From: WSZJ01 sp964590435
Lineage (GTDB): Bacteria > Planctomycetota > MHYJ01 > WSZJ01
NCBI GenBank assembly: GCA_964590435.1
Contig: CAZPWT010000049.1
Span: 62,001-126,000, forward strand
Length of the DNA: 64,000 bases
Reading direction: 5' to 3'
The translations under genes were made by a program, and so were the position numbers. The notes under the pieces are model-generated. The model was not told the DNA's origin, did not search any database, and saw only the letters and a program-made list of their open reading frames with translations. Numbering within the stretch: position 1 is the stretch's first letter; each line of letters starts with the position of its first letter. Below, in pieces: positions 1 to 10,900 of the stretch.

Positions 1-351
1 TTCTGCGGCCGCAAGTCCCATCGCGTCCGGACGGGCGCCGGGACGCTCTACACGATCCCCGTCGAAGCGGTGTTCAACATCCATCCGGCGGTCCGCCGCA
101 CGGCGCTGGTCGGGGTGGGACGGCCCGGGGAGCAGGTGCCGGTCCTCTGCGTCGAGTTGAATGCGGAGTCCCGGAAGGCCGACCGGGCGAAGGTCGTCGA
201 GGAGTTGCGCGCGATCGGGAGCCGCTTCGACCACACGCGGGGAATTCAATCGTTCCTGTTCCACCCGTCGTTCCCGGTGGACATCCGCCACAACGCCAAG
301 ATTTTCCGGGAGAAGCTGGCGGTCTGGGCGGCGGGGAAGCATCGCCGATGA
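1..351 (+). CDS. oleC: OleC-like AMP-dependent synthetase, C-terminal part (truncated by window edge)
   Basis: Only the last 116 codons are present; the frame is open to the left edge. The residues read like the C-terminal domain of OleC, an AMP-forming enzyme that acts on the beta-hydroxy acid made by OleD and gives a beta-lactone in head-to-head olefin biosynthesis. Recognisable stretches are FCGRKSHRV near the start, VEAVFNIHPAV, and the C-terminal HPSFPVDIRHNAKIFREKL, which carries the late lysine expected of the adenylation fold. The stop codon overlaps the oleD start by four bases (ATGA), so the two are translationally coupled. The adenylation core motifs lie outside the window, so family assignment rests on the C-terminal signature and on the oleD neighbour. 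Confidence 0.85.
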   Translation, partial: FCGRKSHRVRTGAGTLYTIPVEAVFNIHPAVRRTALVGVGRPGEQVPVLCVELNAESRKADRAKVVEELRAIGSRFDHTRGIQSFLFHPSFPVDIRHNAKIFREKLAVWAAGKHRR

Positions 352-1340
352 TTGCGCTGGTCACGGGCGGCGGCGGCTTCCTGGGCGGCGCGATCGTCCG
401 TCGCCTGGCCGCCCGGGGCGAGACGGTCCGCAGCTTTTCGCGCGGGAAGCACTCCCCGGCGGGCGCCGAGCACCACCAGGGCGACATCGCGGACGCCGGC
501 GCCGTTTCGCGGGTGGCCGCGGGCTGCGACATCGTGTTTCACGTCGCGGCGAAGGCCGGGGTGGGGATGAAGCGAAAGGACTTTGTCAGCGCGAACGTGA
601 CCGGCACCGAGAATGTGCTGGCGGCATGCCGCGCCCACGGCATCCGCAGGCTCGTGTTCACCAGCTCGCCGAGCGTGACGTTCGACGGCGTGGACCAGGA
701 TGGCGTGGACGAATCCGCTCCCTATCCGGGCCGGTTCCTCTGCCCGTACGCCGAGACGAAGGCCGCGGCGGAGCGGCTCGTGCTCGCGGCCAACGGCCCG
801 GCCCTGGCCACCGTCGCCCTGCGCCCGCATCTCATCTGGGGCCCCGGCGACCCTCATCTCGTCCCGCGCATCGTTTCGCGCGCCCGCGCCGGGAAACTCC
901 GGTTCGTCGGCCCGTCGAAGCGGATCGACTCCGTCTACATCGACAACGCCGCGGACGCGCATATTCTCGCCGCCGACCGGCTCGCGCCCGGCGCCGCGTG
1001 CGCGGGCAAGGCTTACTTCATCTCGAACGGCGAGCCGATGCCCGTGGACCAGCTCATCAACGGCATCCTTGCAGCGGCCCACCTCCCGCCCGTCACCGCC
1101 CGCATCGGCGCCCGGCTCGCCTACGCGGTGGGGTGGATCATGGAGCGCGTCTACCCCGGCGACGATCCGCCGCTCACGCGCTTCGTCGCCCGCCAGCTCG
1201 CCACGTCGCACTGGTTCGACCTGTCCGCGGCGAAGCGCGACCTCGGTTACGCGCCCGCGGTGTCCATCGCCGAAGGCCTGAAGAGGCTCGAGGCCTTCCT
1301 TACTTCGCCCGGATCGCAAACCCGTTCATCTGGTAAATGA
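348..1340 (+). CDS. oleD: OleD-like NAD(P)-dependent 2-alkyl-3-oxoalkanoate reductase
   Basis: A 330-residue short-chain (extended SDR) reductase. The nucleotide-binding motif TGGGGFLG is at residues 6-13 and the catalytic YAETK (YxxxK) near 133-137; FTSSPSVTFDG and LRPHLIWGPGDPHLVPR are typical of the 3beta-HSD/OleD group. In the Ole pathway OleA joins two fatty acyl-CoAs head to head and OleD reduces the resulting 2-alkyl-3-keto acid to the beta-hydroxy acid used by OleC. Coupling to oleC supports the specific call over a generic epimerase. Its last 41 bases overlap the 3' end of the convergent PUFA synthase gene. OleA and OleB are not in this window and may lie to the left. Confidence 0.88.
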   Translation: MIALVTGGGGFLGGAIVRRLAARGETVRSFSRGKHSPAGAEHHQGDIADAGAVSRVAAGCDIVFHVAAKAGVGMKRKDFVSANVTGTENVLAACRAHGIRRLVFTSSPSVTFDGVDQDGVDESAPYPGRFLCPYAETKAAAERLVLAANGPALATVALRPHLIWGPGDPHLVPRIVSRARAGKLRFVGPSKRIDSVYIDNAADAHILAADRLAPGAACAGKAYFISNGEPMPVDQLINGILAAAHLPPVTARIGARLAYAVGWIMERVYPGDDPPLTRFVARQLATSHWFDLSAAKRDLGYAPAVSIAEGLKRLEAFLTSPGSQTRSSGK

Positions 1341-4300
1341 CGCGCCCGTCCACCGTCAGGAAACCGTCCGCCTGGATCTCGCGCTTCACGTCGTCCACCC
1401 GGGTGATGGAGGCCTGCACCTGCACCTGCCTGTCGGTCGGGATTACCTGCCCGCGGTAAACCCACTCCTGGGGTGAGCCCAGCGCCACGGATTCGAAGGC
1501 CGAGCAGTTCCAGCGCTCGCGGGCGGCCACTTTCATCAGCTGCAGGAACGCTTCCAGCCCGAGCGATCCGGGCCAGACGGGATCCTGGTAGAAGTGGGCC
1601 TTGAAGAACCACTCGTCGGGGATCACGTCCTTGACGCCGCGAATGAAGCCCAGCCCGCTTGCGCCGCCGTCGGGAATCCACAAGGCCACGCGATCGATCA
1701 TGCGGAGGGGATCGACGGGGAAGGGCGCGGACCGCGGGTAGTCGAACGTCCTGGCGCGCGCTTTCTGCGCGGCATCGGGTTCGTAGACTTTCGCGTCGCG
1801 GAGGCCGACTTGCTGCGACAGCGCGGTTTTTGAGAAGAACCCGAAGTACGTGTTGCCGGCGTAGACCTTGCCGGCCGCGTCGGAGAGCTCGAAATCGTAG
1901 TGTTGGATCACCATCCCGCCCGAGTTCGACACTTTCGTCAGCGTCACGCGCGTCGTCAGCGTCCCGGACTGCGGCGAAACCGCGCGCATCTGCGTCGCTT
2001 TTCCGCCCAGGTTGCGGAAAGAGAGGTCGGTCCGGCTGGTCAGCGCCGAGCCCACGTACGCCGCCAGCCAGCCGCACGGCTGCAGCGCCGTCTCGAGCAG
2101 GATCGCGAAGGGCATCGTCGGCTGCGACTCCGCCGCGAAGTACCACGCGTCCGGCGGGACGTCGTACTGGGCCTCCACCTGCGTCCCCGCCACCATCTGC
2201 CACGGGTTCCCCTGGATCGCCGTCACCCGGTCCATGCACAGGTACGGCGGCCCGGGCAGCCGGGCCAGCACCCGCTCGCTGTCGAACACCCGGTACGGCT
2301 CCCCGAACGCCTCCGACGGCTTCCCGTTCGAATACGCCAAAATCGACGCACGGTCGTAGATCGCCGGCTTCCGGCCGGACGCGGGGCCTTCCGGTGACGC
2401 CCCGCGGCCCTTCCACGTCGCCTTCAGCTTCTCCAGCGTCAGCCCGCTGATCCGAAGCGACATGTTGCTCATCTCGACGATCGGGTGGCCGTCCGCGTAC
2501 ATCAGCGCATCGGCGATCACGGTCGCGTCCGGCCGGTAGTCCAGTTCCTTGATCGTGATCTCGTACGTCACCTTTCGGGTCGTCTCGAGCACCTGCCCGC
2601 GGCACTTCAGCTGGCTCGACACGCCCGGGACCGGCTCGCACGCCGCTTCATCCTGTTCCGCCACCCATCCCATCCGCAACAGGAACACCCGCAGCGTGTG
2701 AAGGCAGCACTCGTACATCAGTGTTCCCGGCATCACGCGGTCGTCGACGAAATGGCACGTCAGGAACCAGTCCTTCGGATGAATGTCCGCTTCGCCGCGG
2801 ATGAGACCGATCCCGAAGCGTCCCCCTTCCGGGTCGAGCTCCAGGATCCGGTGAACGAGCTTCATCCTCGCGTCCTGCGCGCCCGGCAGCGTAAGCGGGT
2901 TCCGGAGAGGCAGGCGGGCGAAGGATTCGCCGAAGCAGCCGGGCAGGTCGCCCGCGCGCAGCGCCTCCAGTTGCGCGTCGTCGTACGACTCGCGGACCAT
3001 CGGCACCAGCGGCGTCCAGTCCGCCGGCCGCTTCCCCGGCTGCCGCCTCCGGTCCAGCGCGGTGCGGACGATTCCCTTGCCCGCTTCCAGTTCCGCCCGG
3101 GAGAAGAACCCGGCGCAGCCGTCACGCATGCTCAGCAGGCGTTCGCCGTTGACGGTTCCTTCGAACTGGAAGCGGAAGAGCCATGTATTGCCCTGGCGGA
3201 AGAACTGGTTGATGCGGATGTCGTAGTGGATGGTTTCGCCGGGTCCCGGCAGGGAGCGGTGGAAGGTGATGACGGCGTCGAGCAGCCGGTAAGTGGATGC
3301 GCCGCCGGTGACGAAGTCGATGCCGAGGTAGCCGGAGAGGAACAGATCGGCCTGTCCGGCCTCGACCGCGATGCAGGTCGGGATGCGGCCGGCGTCGAGG
3401 TACCAGGCGCCCGGCAGGATGTCGTGTTCGGTGACGACGCGCCCGCTGGACATGGACCGGGGTTCGCCTTCGACGCTGAGGATCCGGTCCACGAGCATGA
3501 GGGGTTCGTCCGGCAATCGCACGCGGGTCGGGTGGGCGTCGACGGGCGCGAACTCCGGCCCCAGCACGTCGCCGATCTTCCCGATGGCGAAGGCGAGGCA
3601 CTGGGAGCGGTCCAGGAAGACGGGCGCCGCGACGGTCCCTGCCTGGGCCGCGGGGCGACCCACCCGGTCCTGGAATGCCAGCACGCGGGCCACGCTCTCC
3701 GTCATCGCGTTCGAGAAGGACAGGTACGCTTCGTGCGCCCGCAACTGCTCCCGCTGGACCGCGGCGAACGCGAGGACGGCGTCGTTTGCCGGCGGGGAAG
3801 CGGCGGCGGCCGTCCGGGGCGGCGGGGCGGTCGCCGGCGGCCGGGGTTCGAACTCCGGACCGCCCGTCTGCACGACAACCTCGCCCGGGCCCGGTGCGGA
3901 TCCGCGGGCATCCGGTCCGCGCTCGCCTCCATAGAGCGCGTCCAGGTCCACATCCACGCCCGCCGCGACGAGCGACGCGAGGAGGCGCAGCATCGTCGAC
4001 ATCCCTTCCTGCCCCGCGACGCAGCACGGCCGCGCCACGTGGGGCCTTCCGTCGAGGATCTTCCCGATCATGCGCGAGCACGACCCGCCGGGCCCGAGCT
4101 CGACGAAGATGCGCGCCCCGTCCGCGTACGCCCGCTCCACCAGGCGCGGGAAGTCGATGCCGTGCAGCGCCTGCCCCAGCACCGCATCCGCCGCCGATCC
4201 CTCGTCCAGCGCGTACTCCCGGCCGGTGGCGCCGCTGTAGAAGCGAACGCCGGCGGGCGCCCGGGTCGGCAGGACGTGCAGGTCCCGATACTCCTTCTCC

Positions 4301-7300
4301 ACCGCCCGGACGATGTCGCAATGCGCGATCGTCACCCCGCCGAGCGCGTGGAAGGCCACGCCCAGCTTTTTCACGAACCCCGCGACCGCGGGCGCGTCCC
4401 CGCCGATGACGCATTCGCCCGGCGTGTTCACGATCAGCAGGCGGACCCGATCGTGCCCCTGAAGCGCTTCCTGCACCCTGGCCGCGGGAAGCGGCAGAAC
4501 GCCCACGGTCCACTCGAACGCTTCGCCGGCGCGGAGATTCCAGGTCCGCCGCGCCGCGTTGCAGGTTCCGCCGAGTTCGCGCGTGAACAGCGGCGATGCG
4601 CGCATGCGCCGGTACATCCCGTCGCGGTCGGTCCAGGCCCGCATCCCGAAGAAACTGGCCGACTCGCCGAGGCTGTACCCCAGCACCATGCCCGGCCGCA
4701 CTCCGAATCCGAGCACGACGTCGCTCATCAGCGCCCCGAGAGCGACCTGCCCGAACAGGAATGCGTTTCCATCCGGCCGCTGTCCGGGCAGGGCGTCCCC
4801 GTTCCAGAAGTAGTCCCCGACCAGCTGGCTGCGCAGGAGGGCGTTCTCGCGGTCCTGCCGCCTCAGGACTTCCGGGAACTGCGTTGAAAGGTCGCGCCCC
4901 ATCCCCACGAAGTGATTGCCGGATCCCGGGTACACGAAGGCCACCTTCGGGTCGCGGCCCAGCCCGGTCATGGCCGGGAAAACGCCCGCCTGCCGCGCCT
5001 GCGCGGCGCTCGCCGTGCCGTCCTGCATCCGCCGCGCATGCCCGATCTGTTCGTCGAGGTCCTCCAACCCGCGCGCCAGCAGCACCATCGCAGGTCCCCG
5101 CGGGCCCGCCGACGCCGCATGCCATTCCCGCGCCAGCCCTTCCACCGAGTTCCCCTCGAACCGGGCGCGAAGTGCCGCCAGGCGCTCGAGCGCCGCCGCC
5201 TCGCGCAGCACGAAGATCGCCTCCTGGCGCGGACCCAGCGGCTGCCGCCGCTCCCGCGCCACCTGCGCCGTCTCCGCCCCCGCCCTCGCCTCCAGGATCA
5301 CGTGGACGGCATTCCCATCCGCGCCGATCGCGTTCACGCCCGCCCGGCGGGGTCCGTCCGCACGGTCCTGCAGCCAGTACTGCGCCGTCTTCGGCTCGAA
5401 GAAGGCGCGATCGGCGCGCACCTGCAATCCGGTTCCGCCGCCCGCCGGCAGGATCTCCTGGTACAGGCACAGCGCCGTCTTCACGACGCCGGCGAGCCCC
5501 GCCGCCGCTCCCAGGTAGCCCGCTTCCGCGGCCACCGTCCCCAGTGCGCACGGCTTCCCCGCGCCCGCCCCGCAGCCCTCCGCCAGTCCCGCCCCCTCCA
5601 GCGCCGCCTCGCGCGCGAGCGCCGAGCCGCTCGTCTCCACGTACCCGAGGCTCGCCGCGTCCACCCCTGAGTCCGCGCAGGCACGTCGCAGCGCCTCCGC
5701 GCAGGCTTCCTGCGTGACCGCCGGGACAACCCCGCCTCCCGGGGAAGCGCTCCCGGCCTGGACGCCGCTCGCGCATCCGACGCCGCGGATCACCGCATAC
5801 ACGCGGTCCCCGTCCCGCTCCGCGTCCTCGAGGCGCTTCACCACCACCGCCACCGCCCCGTCCGCCGGCGGGCGCGCGGCGTCGAGGCGTCCCTCGTCGC
5901 GAAGGGCCAGGATGCTTCGCGGGTCGCCGCACAGGTCGACCGCGCCGACGAGCGCGCGGTCCAGTTCGCCGCACTGGAGGGCCCGCACCGCCATTTCCAG
6001 GGCCCGCACGCCCGAGCTCTCTTCGCTCGACAACGTGAAGCTCGGCCCGCCGCAGCGGAATTCCCGCGCGAGCCGGCTGGCCACGAGTCCGCCGAGCGCT
6101 CCCATGGTGCGGTTCGCATTCAACGCCGGGCCGTGGGAAGAGCTGTCGGCGGCCGCCGCGTTCCACCGGAACTGGAAGTTCGTGGTGTTCAGGTCCAGCC
6201 CGAGCCCGACGAAGATTCCTGCGCGCGGCCCGAGATTGCCGGGGATGTTCGCGTCCTGGAGGGCGTCGGCGGCGGCCTGGAGCATGAGGATCTGCTGGGG
6301 GAGCATCTCCTGCATTTCCCGGGGTGGAATGCGGAAGCGCGCGGGGTCCACGCGCAGTTCCGGGATGAAGTGCCCGTGCGCGTCCTCGGCTTTCAGTCCC
6401 CGCTCGCGGAACGGAGCGGAGCGCTCCAGGTCCCGCCACGCCGGGTGCGGGGCGGGCCGAGTCCGCGCGTCGCCGCCGAAAACCCGTTCCTTGAAGGCGC
6501 CGAGCGTCGACCAGGAGCCGATGCGCGCCGCCAGGCCCACGATGGCCACCGGTCCGCGCTCCCGGGCGTCACCCGCGAGGGTGGCCGGCGAGGCGACCGC
6601 ACGGGATTTTTCCGGCGGCGGCTCTTCGAGCAGGAGATGCGCGTTGATGCCGCCGAACCCGAACGCGCTGACCGCGGCGCGGCGGGGCCGCCCGTCCGCG
6701 CGCCCCGGCCACGCGGCCGCGCTTCCCAGCACCCTGAACGGGGCCGGCTTGCCCGGGGGCTGTTCGAAATGCGCCGTCGGCGGGAGCGTCCCGTTCCTGA
6801 ACGCCAGGAGCACCTTTGTGAGCCCGGCGGCTCCCGCCCCCGTCAGCAGGTGCCCGATGTTCGATTTCACCGACCCGATCACGCACGGCTCGGCGCGGGG
6901 CGCCGCGTCCTTCCACAGGGCCTGCAGGCTCTCGATCTCCACCGCGTCGCCCGTCGGCGTCCCGGTCCCGTGGCACTCGACCAGGTCCACGTCGGCCGGG
7001 TCCCAGCCCGCGCCGGCATAGGCGTCCCTCATCGCGCGCAACTGACCTTCGCTGTCGGGCGCCAGCAGCCTGCCGCCCACGTCGTTCGACAACCCGAACC
7101 CGCAGATCACGCCGTGAATCCGGTCGCCGTCGCGCTGCGCGTCGGCCAGCCGCTTCAGCACGAACACCCCCGCGCCCTCGCCGACGACCAGCCCGTTCGC
7201 GCGCGACGAGAAGGGCGCGCAGATTCCGTCCGGCGACAGGGCTCGCAGCTGCGAAAATCCCATCTGCGTGTAGAGGCAGTCCGGCCGCGACACCCCGCCC

Positions 7301-7959
7301 GCCAGCATCGCGTCCGCGCGCCCCGCCACCAGCTCGTCGCACGCCAGCTTCAGCGCGTACAGCGACGACGCGCAGGCAGCATCCAGCGTCATCGACCCCC
7401 CGCCCAGCTTCAGCGACGCCGCCAGCAGCCCCGCAGGCAAGCCCGTCACGCGGCGGTTCAGCGGGTCCATCCCCGACGGCGGCGCCCCCGCGCCACCGAG
7501 CACCTCCCGCGCCATCGCATTCGTGGCGTCCGTCGGAAGCGCGATGCTTCCCAGGATGACCCCCGTCCTCGCGCGCGCCGAAGCGCCGACCCGGGCGTCC
7601 GCGAACGCCCGGTGCCCCGCCAGGAGCGCCACGCGATACAGCGGGTCGAGCCGCCCCAGCAGTCCTTCATCGATCCCGAACGATTCCCTCGCGGCCTCTA
7701 TCCCGGGGTCCAGGAAACACCCGCGCACAGAGTAGACCTTGTCCGCGGCCGGCGCGCCGGGCTGGTAGACCCGGTCCGGGGAAGCGCTCCATCGCTGCGG
7801 CGGGACGTCCCGCATGGCGTCGCTTCCCGACTCCACCATCTGCCAGAACGACTGAAGCGCGGCGTCGCCGTGCGCGATGGTCCCGGGATCGCGCGGCTGG
7901 CCCGGCCCGGTGGGCAACACGGCGCCCATGCCGACAATGGCAACACGCCGATCCGGCAT
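1300..7959 (-). CDS. pfaC: PUFA/secondary-lipid synthase, KS-CLF-AT-DH-DH subunit (Pfa3/PfaC type)
   Basis: A 2219-residue multidomain synthase. Order: ketosynthase about 5-440 (active Cys196 in DAACASSL); chain-length-factor-like second KS about 470-850, where the aligned cysteine position is Glu (SSEESSG); acyltransferase about 1000-1330 (GYSLGE, Ser1096); a Pro/Ala-rich linker; then two FabA-like dehydratase regions with His1736 (CHFVDDRVMPG) and His2122 (AHFYQDPVWPG). Fusing AT between CLF and DH matches the third protein of terrestrial myxobacterial Pfa systems; marine gammaproteobacteria keep the AT separate as PfaB. The ATG at 7959 lies 5 bases past the stop of the preceding subunit. 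Product chain and double-bond pattern cannot be read from sequence. The 3' end overlaps oleD by 41 bases. Confidence 0.92.
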   Translation of the reverse strand: MPDRRVAIVGMGAVLPTGPGQPRDPGTIAHGDAALQSFWQMVESGSDAMRDVPPQRWSASPDRVYQPGAPAADKVYSVRGCFLDPGIEAARESFGIDEGLLGRLDPLYRVALLAGHRAFADARVGASARARTGVILGSIALPTDATNAMAREVLGGAGAPPSGMDPLNRRVTGLPAGLLAASLKLGGGSMTLDAACASSLYALKLACDELVAGRADAMLAGGVSRPDCLYTQMGFSQLRALSPDGICAPFSSRANGLVVGEGAGVFVLKRLADAQRDGDRIHGVICGFGLSNDVGGRLLAPDSEGQLRAMRDAYAGAGWDPADVDLVECHGTGTPTGDAVEIESLQALWKDAAPRAEPCVIGSVKSNIGHLLTGAGAAGLTKVLLAFRNGTLPPTAHFEQPPGKPAPFRVLGSAAAWPGRADGRPRRAAVSAFGFGGINAHLLLEEPPPEKSRAVASPATLAGDARERGPVAIVGLAARIGSWSTLGAFKERVFGGDARTRPAPHPAWRDLERSAPFRERGLKAEDAHGHFIPELRVDPARFRIPPREMQEMLPQQILMLQAAADALQDANIPGNLGPRAGIFVGLGLDLNTTNFQFRWNAAAADSSSHGPALNANRTMGALGGLVASRLAREFRCGGPSFTLSSEESSGVRALEMAVRALQCGELDRALVGAVDLCGDPRSILALRDEGRLDAARPPADGAVAVVVKRLEDAERDGDRVYAVIRGVGCASGVQAGSASPGGGVVPAVTQEACAEALRRACADSGVDAASLGYVETSGSALAREAALEGAGLAEGCGAGAGKPCALGTVAAEAGYLGAAAGLAGVVKTALCLYQEILPAGGGTGLQVRADRAFFEPKTAQYWLQDRADGPRRAGVNAIGADGNAVHVILEARAGAETAQVARERRQPLGPRQEAIFVLREAAALERLAALRARFEGNSVEGLAREWHAASAGPRGPAMVLLARGLEDLDEQIGHARRMQDGTASAAQARQAGVFPAMTGLGRDPKVAFVYPGSGNHFVGMGRDLSTQFPEVLRRQDRENALLRSQLVGDYFWNGDALPGQRPDGNAFLFGQVALGALMSDVVLGFGVRPGMVLGYSLGESASFFGMRAWTDRDGMYRRMRASPLFTRELGGTCNAARRTWNLRAGEAFEWTVGVLPLPAARVQEALQGHDRVRLLIVNTPGECVIGGDAPAVAGFVKKLGVAFHALGGVTIAHCDIVRAVEKEYRDLHVLPTRAPAGVRFYSGATGREYALDEGSAADAVLGQALHGIDFPRLVERAYADGARIFVELGPGGSCSRMIGKILDGRPHVARPCCVAGQEGMSTMLRLLASLVAAGVDVDLDALYGGERGPDARGSAPGPGEVVVQTGGPEFEPRPPATAPPPRTAAAASPPANDAVLAFAAVQREQLRAHEAYLSFSNAMTESVARVLAFQDRVGRPAAQAGTVAAPVFLDRSQCLAFAIGKIGDVLGPEFAPVDAHPTRVRLPDEPLMLVDRILSVEGEPRSMSSGRVVTEHDILPGAWYLDAGRIPTCIAVEAGQADLFLSGYLGIDFVTGGASTYRLLDAVITFHRSLPGPGETIHYDIRINQFFRQGNTWLFRFQFEGTVNGERLLSMRDGCAGFFSRAELEAGKGIVRTALDRRRQPGKRPADWTPLVPMVRESYDDAQLEALRAGDLPGCFGESFARLPLRNPLTLPGAQDARMKLVHRILELDPEGGRFGIGLIRGEADIHPKDWFLTCHFVDDRVMPGTLMYECCLHTLRVFLLRMGWVAEQDEAACEPVPGVSSQLKCRGQVLETTRKVTYEITIKELDYRPDATVIADALMYADGHPIVEMSNMSLRISGLTLEKLKATWKGRGASPEGPASGRKPAIYDRASILAYSNGKPSEAFGEPYRVFDSERVLARLPGPPYLCMDRVTAIQGNPWQMVAGTQVEAQYDVPPDAWYFAAESQPTMPFAILLETALQPCGWLAAYVGSALTSRTDLSFRNLGGKATQMRAVSPQSGTLTTRVTLTKVSNSGGMVIQHYDFELSDAAGKVYAGNTYFGFFSKTALSQQVGLRDAKVYEPDAAQKARARTFDYPRSAPFPVDPLRMIDRVALWIPDGGASGLGFIRGVKDVIPDEWFFKAHFYQDPVWPGSLGLEAFLQLMKVAARERWNCSAFESVALGSPQEWVYRGQVIPTDRQVQVQASITRVDDVKREIQADGFLTVDGRVIYQMNGFAIRAK

Positions 7960-7964
7960 CGCCG

Positions 7965-10900
7965 CTATGCCTCGACCAGCCCGCGGCGGAAGGTCGTCTT
8001 CAGCGACGGGTCGATGACGCACTCGTAACCGGTGAGGGAGGCCACGAGCTCGCCGCTCATCGAGAGGAACTCCATGTCCGCCCGGACCAGCTTCCCGGCA
8101 AGTTCCGTGACGCAGATGATCACCCGCACCCCGTCGGGGGGGAAAACGCGACGGAACTGGCGATAGCACCCGGCGCGCGTCGGAAGCGACGGCGCTTCTT
8201 TCTGCGCCGTCGTCCAGAGGATCATCGCCTGGAACGCCGCGTCCAGCGCCATCGGGTCGGCGATCCATGTCGCGCGAAGCGGTTCCGAGAGCCACTCCGT
8301 CGGCGGCGGGGCGCACAGGGCCCGCACGATGATGCCCTCCGGCCCGCAGCTTTCGACCCGCTCGATGCCGTGCAGCTTGGGGCCGTGGAAGAGGATCTCG
8401 CCGTAGATTTCCTTCAGCCCCGGCGCGTAGGGGTGGATTTCGGGTTCGGAAAGGGCGCGCCTGCCTGCCTGGAGCCGGTGGGCGAGGACGATGGAGGCCC
8501 GTGCGTGGAGCGTGTCGCCGCCGTTCGCGTCGCTTCTCAGTTCCGTCGGCACGATGTGGAAACCATCGATCTTCTGCGCCTTGCCCGCGAGCACGCGCAG
8601 GCGCAAAGGCCTGTTGCCGAAGAGCACGCCCTTCAGCACGCGCAGGTCGTCGACGCCCTGGAACACGAATCCCGGCTGGGTGTGCAGCGCGGCCTGGGCC
8701 AGGAACTCCATCATCATCGCCATCGGCAGCACGGGGCGCCCGTCGATGACGTGCGACGCGAGGAACGGGTAGCGTTCGAGATCGACGTCGCGCTCGAAGG
8801 CGACGCTCATCGCGACCGGCCCGCCCGGGGGCTCGACGGGCGGGGAAGCGATTTCGCCGGAGCCCGCGCCCAGCACCACGACCTCCACCGGCCGCTTCCC
8901 GTTCCCGCAGATTTCGTTCACGAGGTGGTTCGCGCCGGCCTCGAGCCCGATCAGGCCGACATTTTCCTTTTCGAAGACCTTCCGAAGCGCCGGGGTCACC
9001 ATCCCGCCGTCCCACGGGCCCCAATTCAGCGCCACGACGCGGCAGCCGGGGCGCTGGCGCGACTGCTGCTGCGCCAGCTTGTTGAGCACCTCGTTCGCGA
9101 CGGCGTAGTCCGCCTGTCCCCGGCGGCCGTACCGACCGGTCGAAGAGGAGAACACGACGATGGCCTTCAGCGGATCCCCGCGCATCGCTTCCAGCAGCGC
9201 CCGCAACCCGCCCACCTTCGTGCTGTAGACGCGCTCGAACTGCTCCAGCGTCTTGTCCTCGATCAGCCGGTCCGCAAGGACGCCGGCGCCGTGGACGAGG
9301 CCCTTGATGGGCCCGGTCGTTTCGCGCAGCTTCGCCAGGACGGCGCTCACGGCGGCGCCGTCGCGCACGTCCACGCTGCGATAGAAGACTCGCGCCCCCG
9401 CTGCCTCGAGCGCCGCCAGGTTCCGGAGCAGCTCACGATTTGCCAGCGCGCCGCGAAGTTCTTCTTCGATTTTCTTCGGGTTTGCGGACCCGTTGGCGCG
9501 CGCCAGCAGCGCCTGCTTTATGTCCTTCTCGCGCGGCATGCCCGCCAGCCAGTCCGGCTCCGCCTGCGGCAGGGCGCTGCGGCCCAGGAGTATCAGGGTG
9601 GGCCTGAAGGCCTTCGCCAGCGCGAGGCAGGCCGCGGCCGTCACGCCGCGCGCGCCGCCGGAAACGACGATGGCGTCGCCGGGCGCAAAGGGAAGCGAGC
9701 CGGCGCCATGCCCCTGGAGCGGCGCCGGGACCAGCTTCAACCCGGAGCGCCCCTCCGGCGAGATGCCGACTTCCACCGGTCCCGCCGTGAGGATCTCCTC
9801 GGCGATGGCGTCGGCAGCCGCGTCGAGGTCGCGGAATTCGCCGGAAAGGTCGATCGCCTTCACCTGGACCTGGGGCCACTCGATGGCGGCGGTTTTCGCC
9901 AGCCCGGTCAGGCCGCCCGACACGGGGTCATTCACGCCATTGCCGGCCATGCCGAACGCGCCGTCGATCCGAGCCAGCGTCGCCAGCACCGCGCCACCGT
10001 GCTGTCCCGCCCTCTTCAGCGACCCGCTCGCGCGCTGCAGCAGCGAGAACGCTCGCCCGAGGAACGAATCGTCCGCGCCCGCTTCAGGCGACAGGATCAC
10101 AAGCCCGCTCAGTGGCACGCCGTCCAGCTCCTTCGCCGCGTCAATCCCGATCACCCGCGTCTTCTGCCGCCTGGACAGGCGCGCGGCAAGCTTCTGCGCC
10201 AGGGAAGAGCCGTCGTCCGTGATCCAGATTTCGCCGTCCGCCAGGCGGACCGCGGCGCGCTCTCCCTCCAGTCCCTCCGTCGCCAGCACCAGTCGCTCCA
10301 GCGGCCCCGCCGTCGTATTTGTCGTGGCCGCGGAAGGGGCTGTTTCGACCGGTTGGGCCGGCCGGGGAGGCGGGGCTGCCGGCGGAACCGCCGCCGGCGC
10401 CGCGCCGGCAAGGTGCACGATCACCTGCCGAAGCGTCCGCATCGAGCCGAGGTCTTCCAGCTTCGCTTCCGGCAGATGCGGCAGTTTCTGGCCCAGCACG
10501 GAGAAGATCTCGACGCGCTTGATCGAATCGATGCCGAGGTCGGAATCGAGTTCCATGTCAACGTTGAGCATTTCGGCGGGATAACCGGTGCTTTCCGCGA
10601 CGACGCGGAGCAGGGTTTTCTCGATTTCGTCCGCGGCGGCGGTGGAGGCGGCGGCCGGTTCCGCGTGGGCGGATCCGGAACCGTTCGAGATGAACTCGCA
10701 GACCTGCCGCAGCGTGCGCAGGGAACCCATCTGGTCCAGCTGGACCGACGGCGCTTCCGGCATGCGCTCCTGGAGGATGGAGAGGATCTCGACGCGCTTG
10801 ATGGAGTCGATGCCGAGGTCCGCGTCGAGTTCCATGTCCAGGTTGAGCAGTTCGGCGGGGTAGCCGGTCGTCTCGGAGACGATCGCCAGCAGGACCGCTT

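Noticed and set aside
8491..8772. Short plus-strand frames inside the PUFA synthase genes
   Set aside because: They lie inside conserved DH and KR coding sequence and show only shadow composition.
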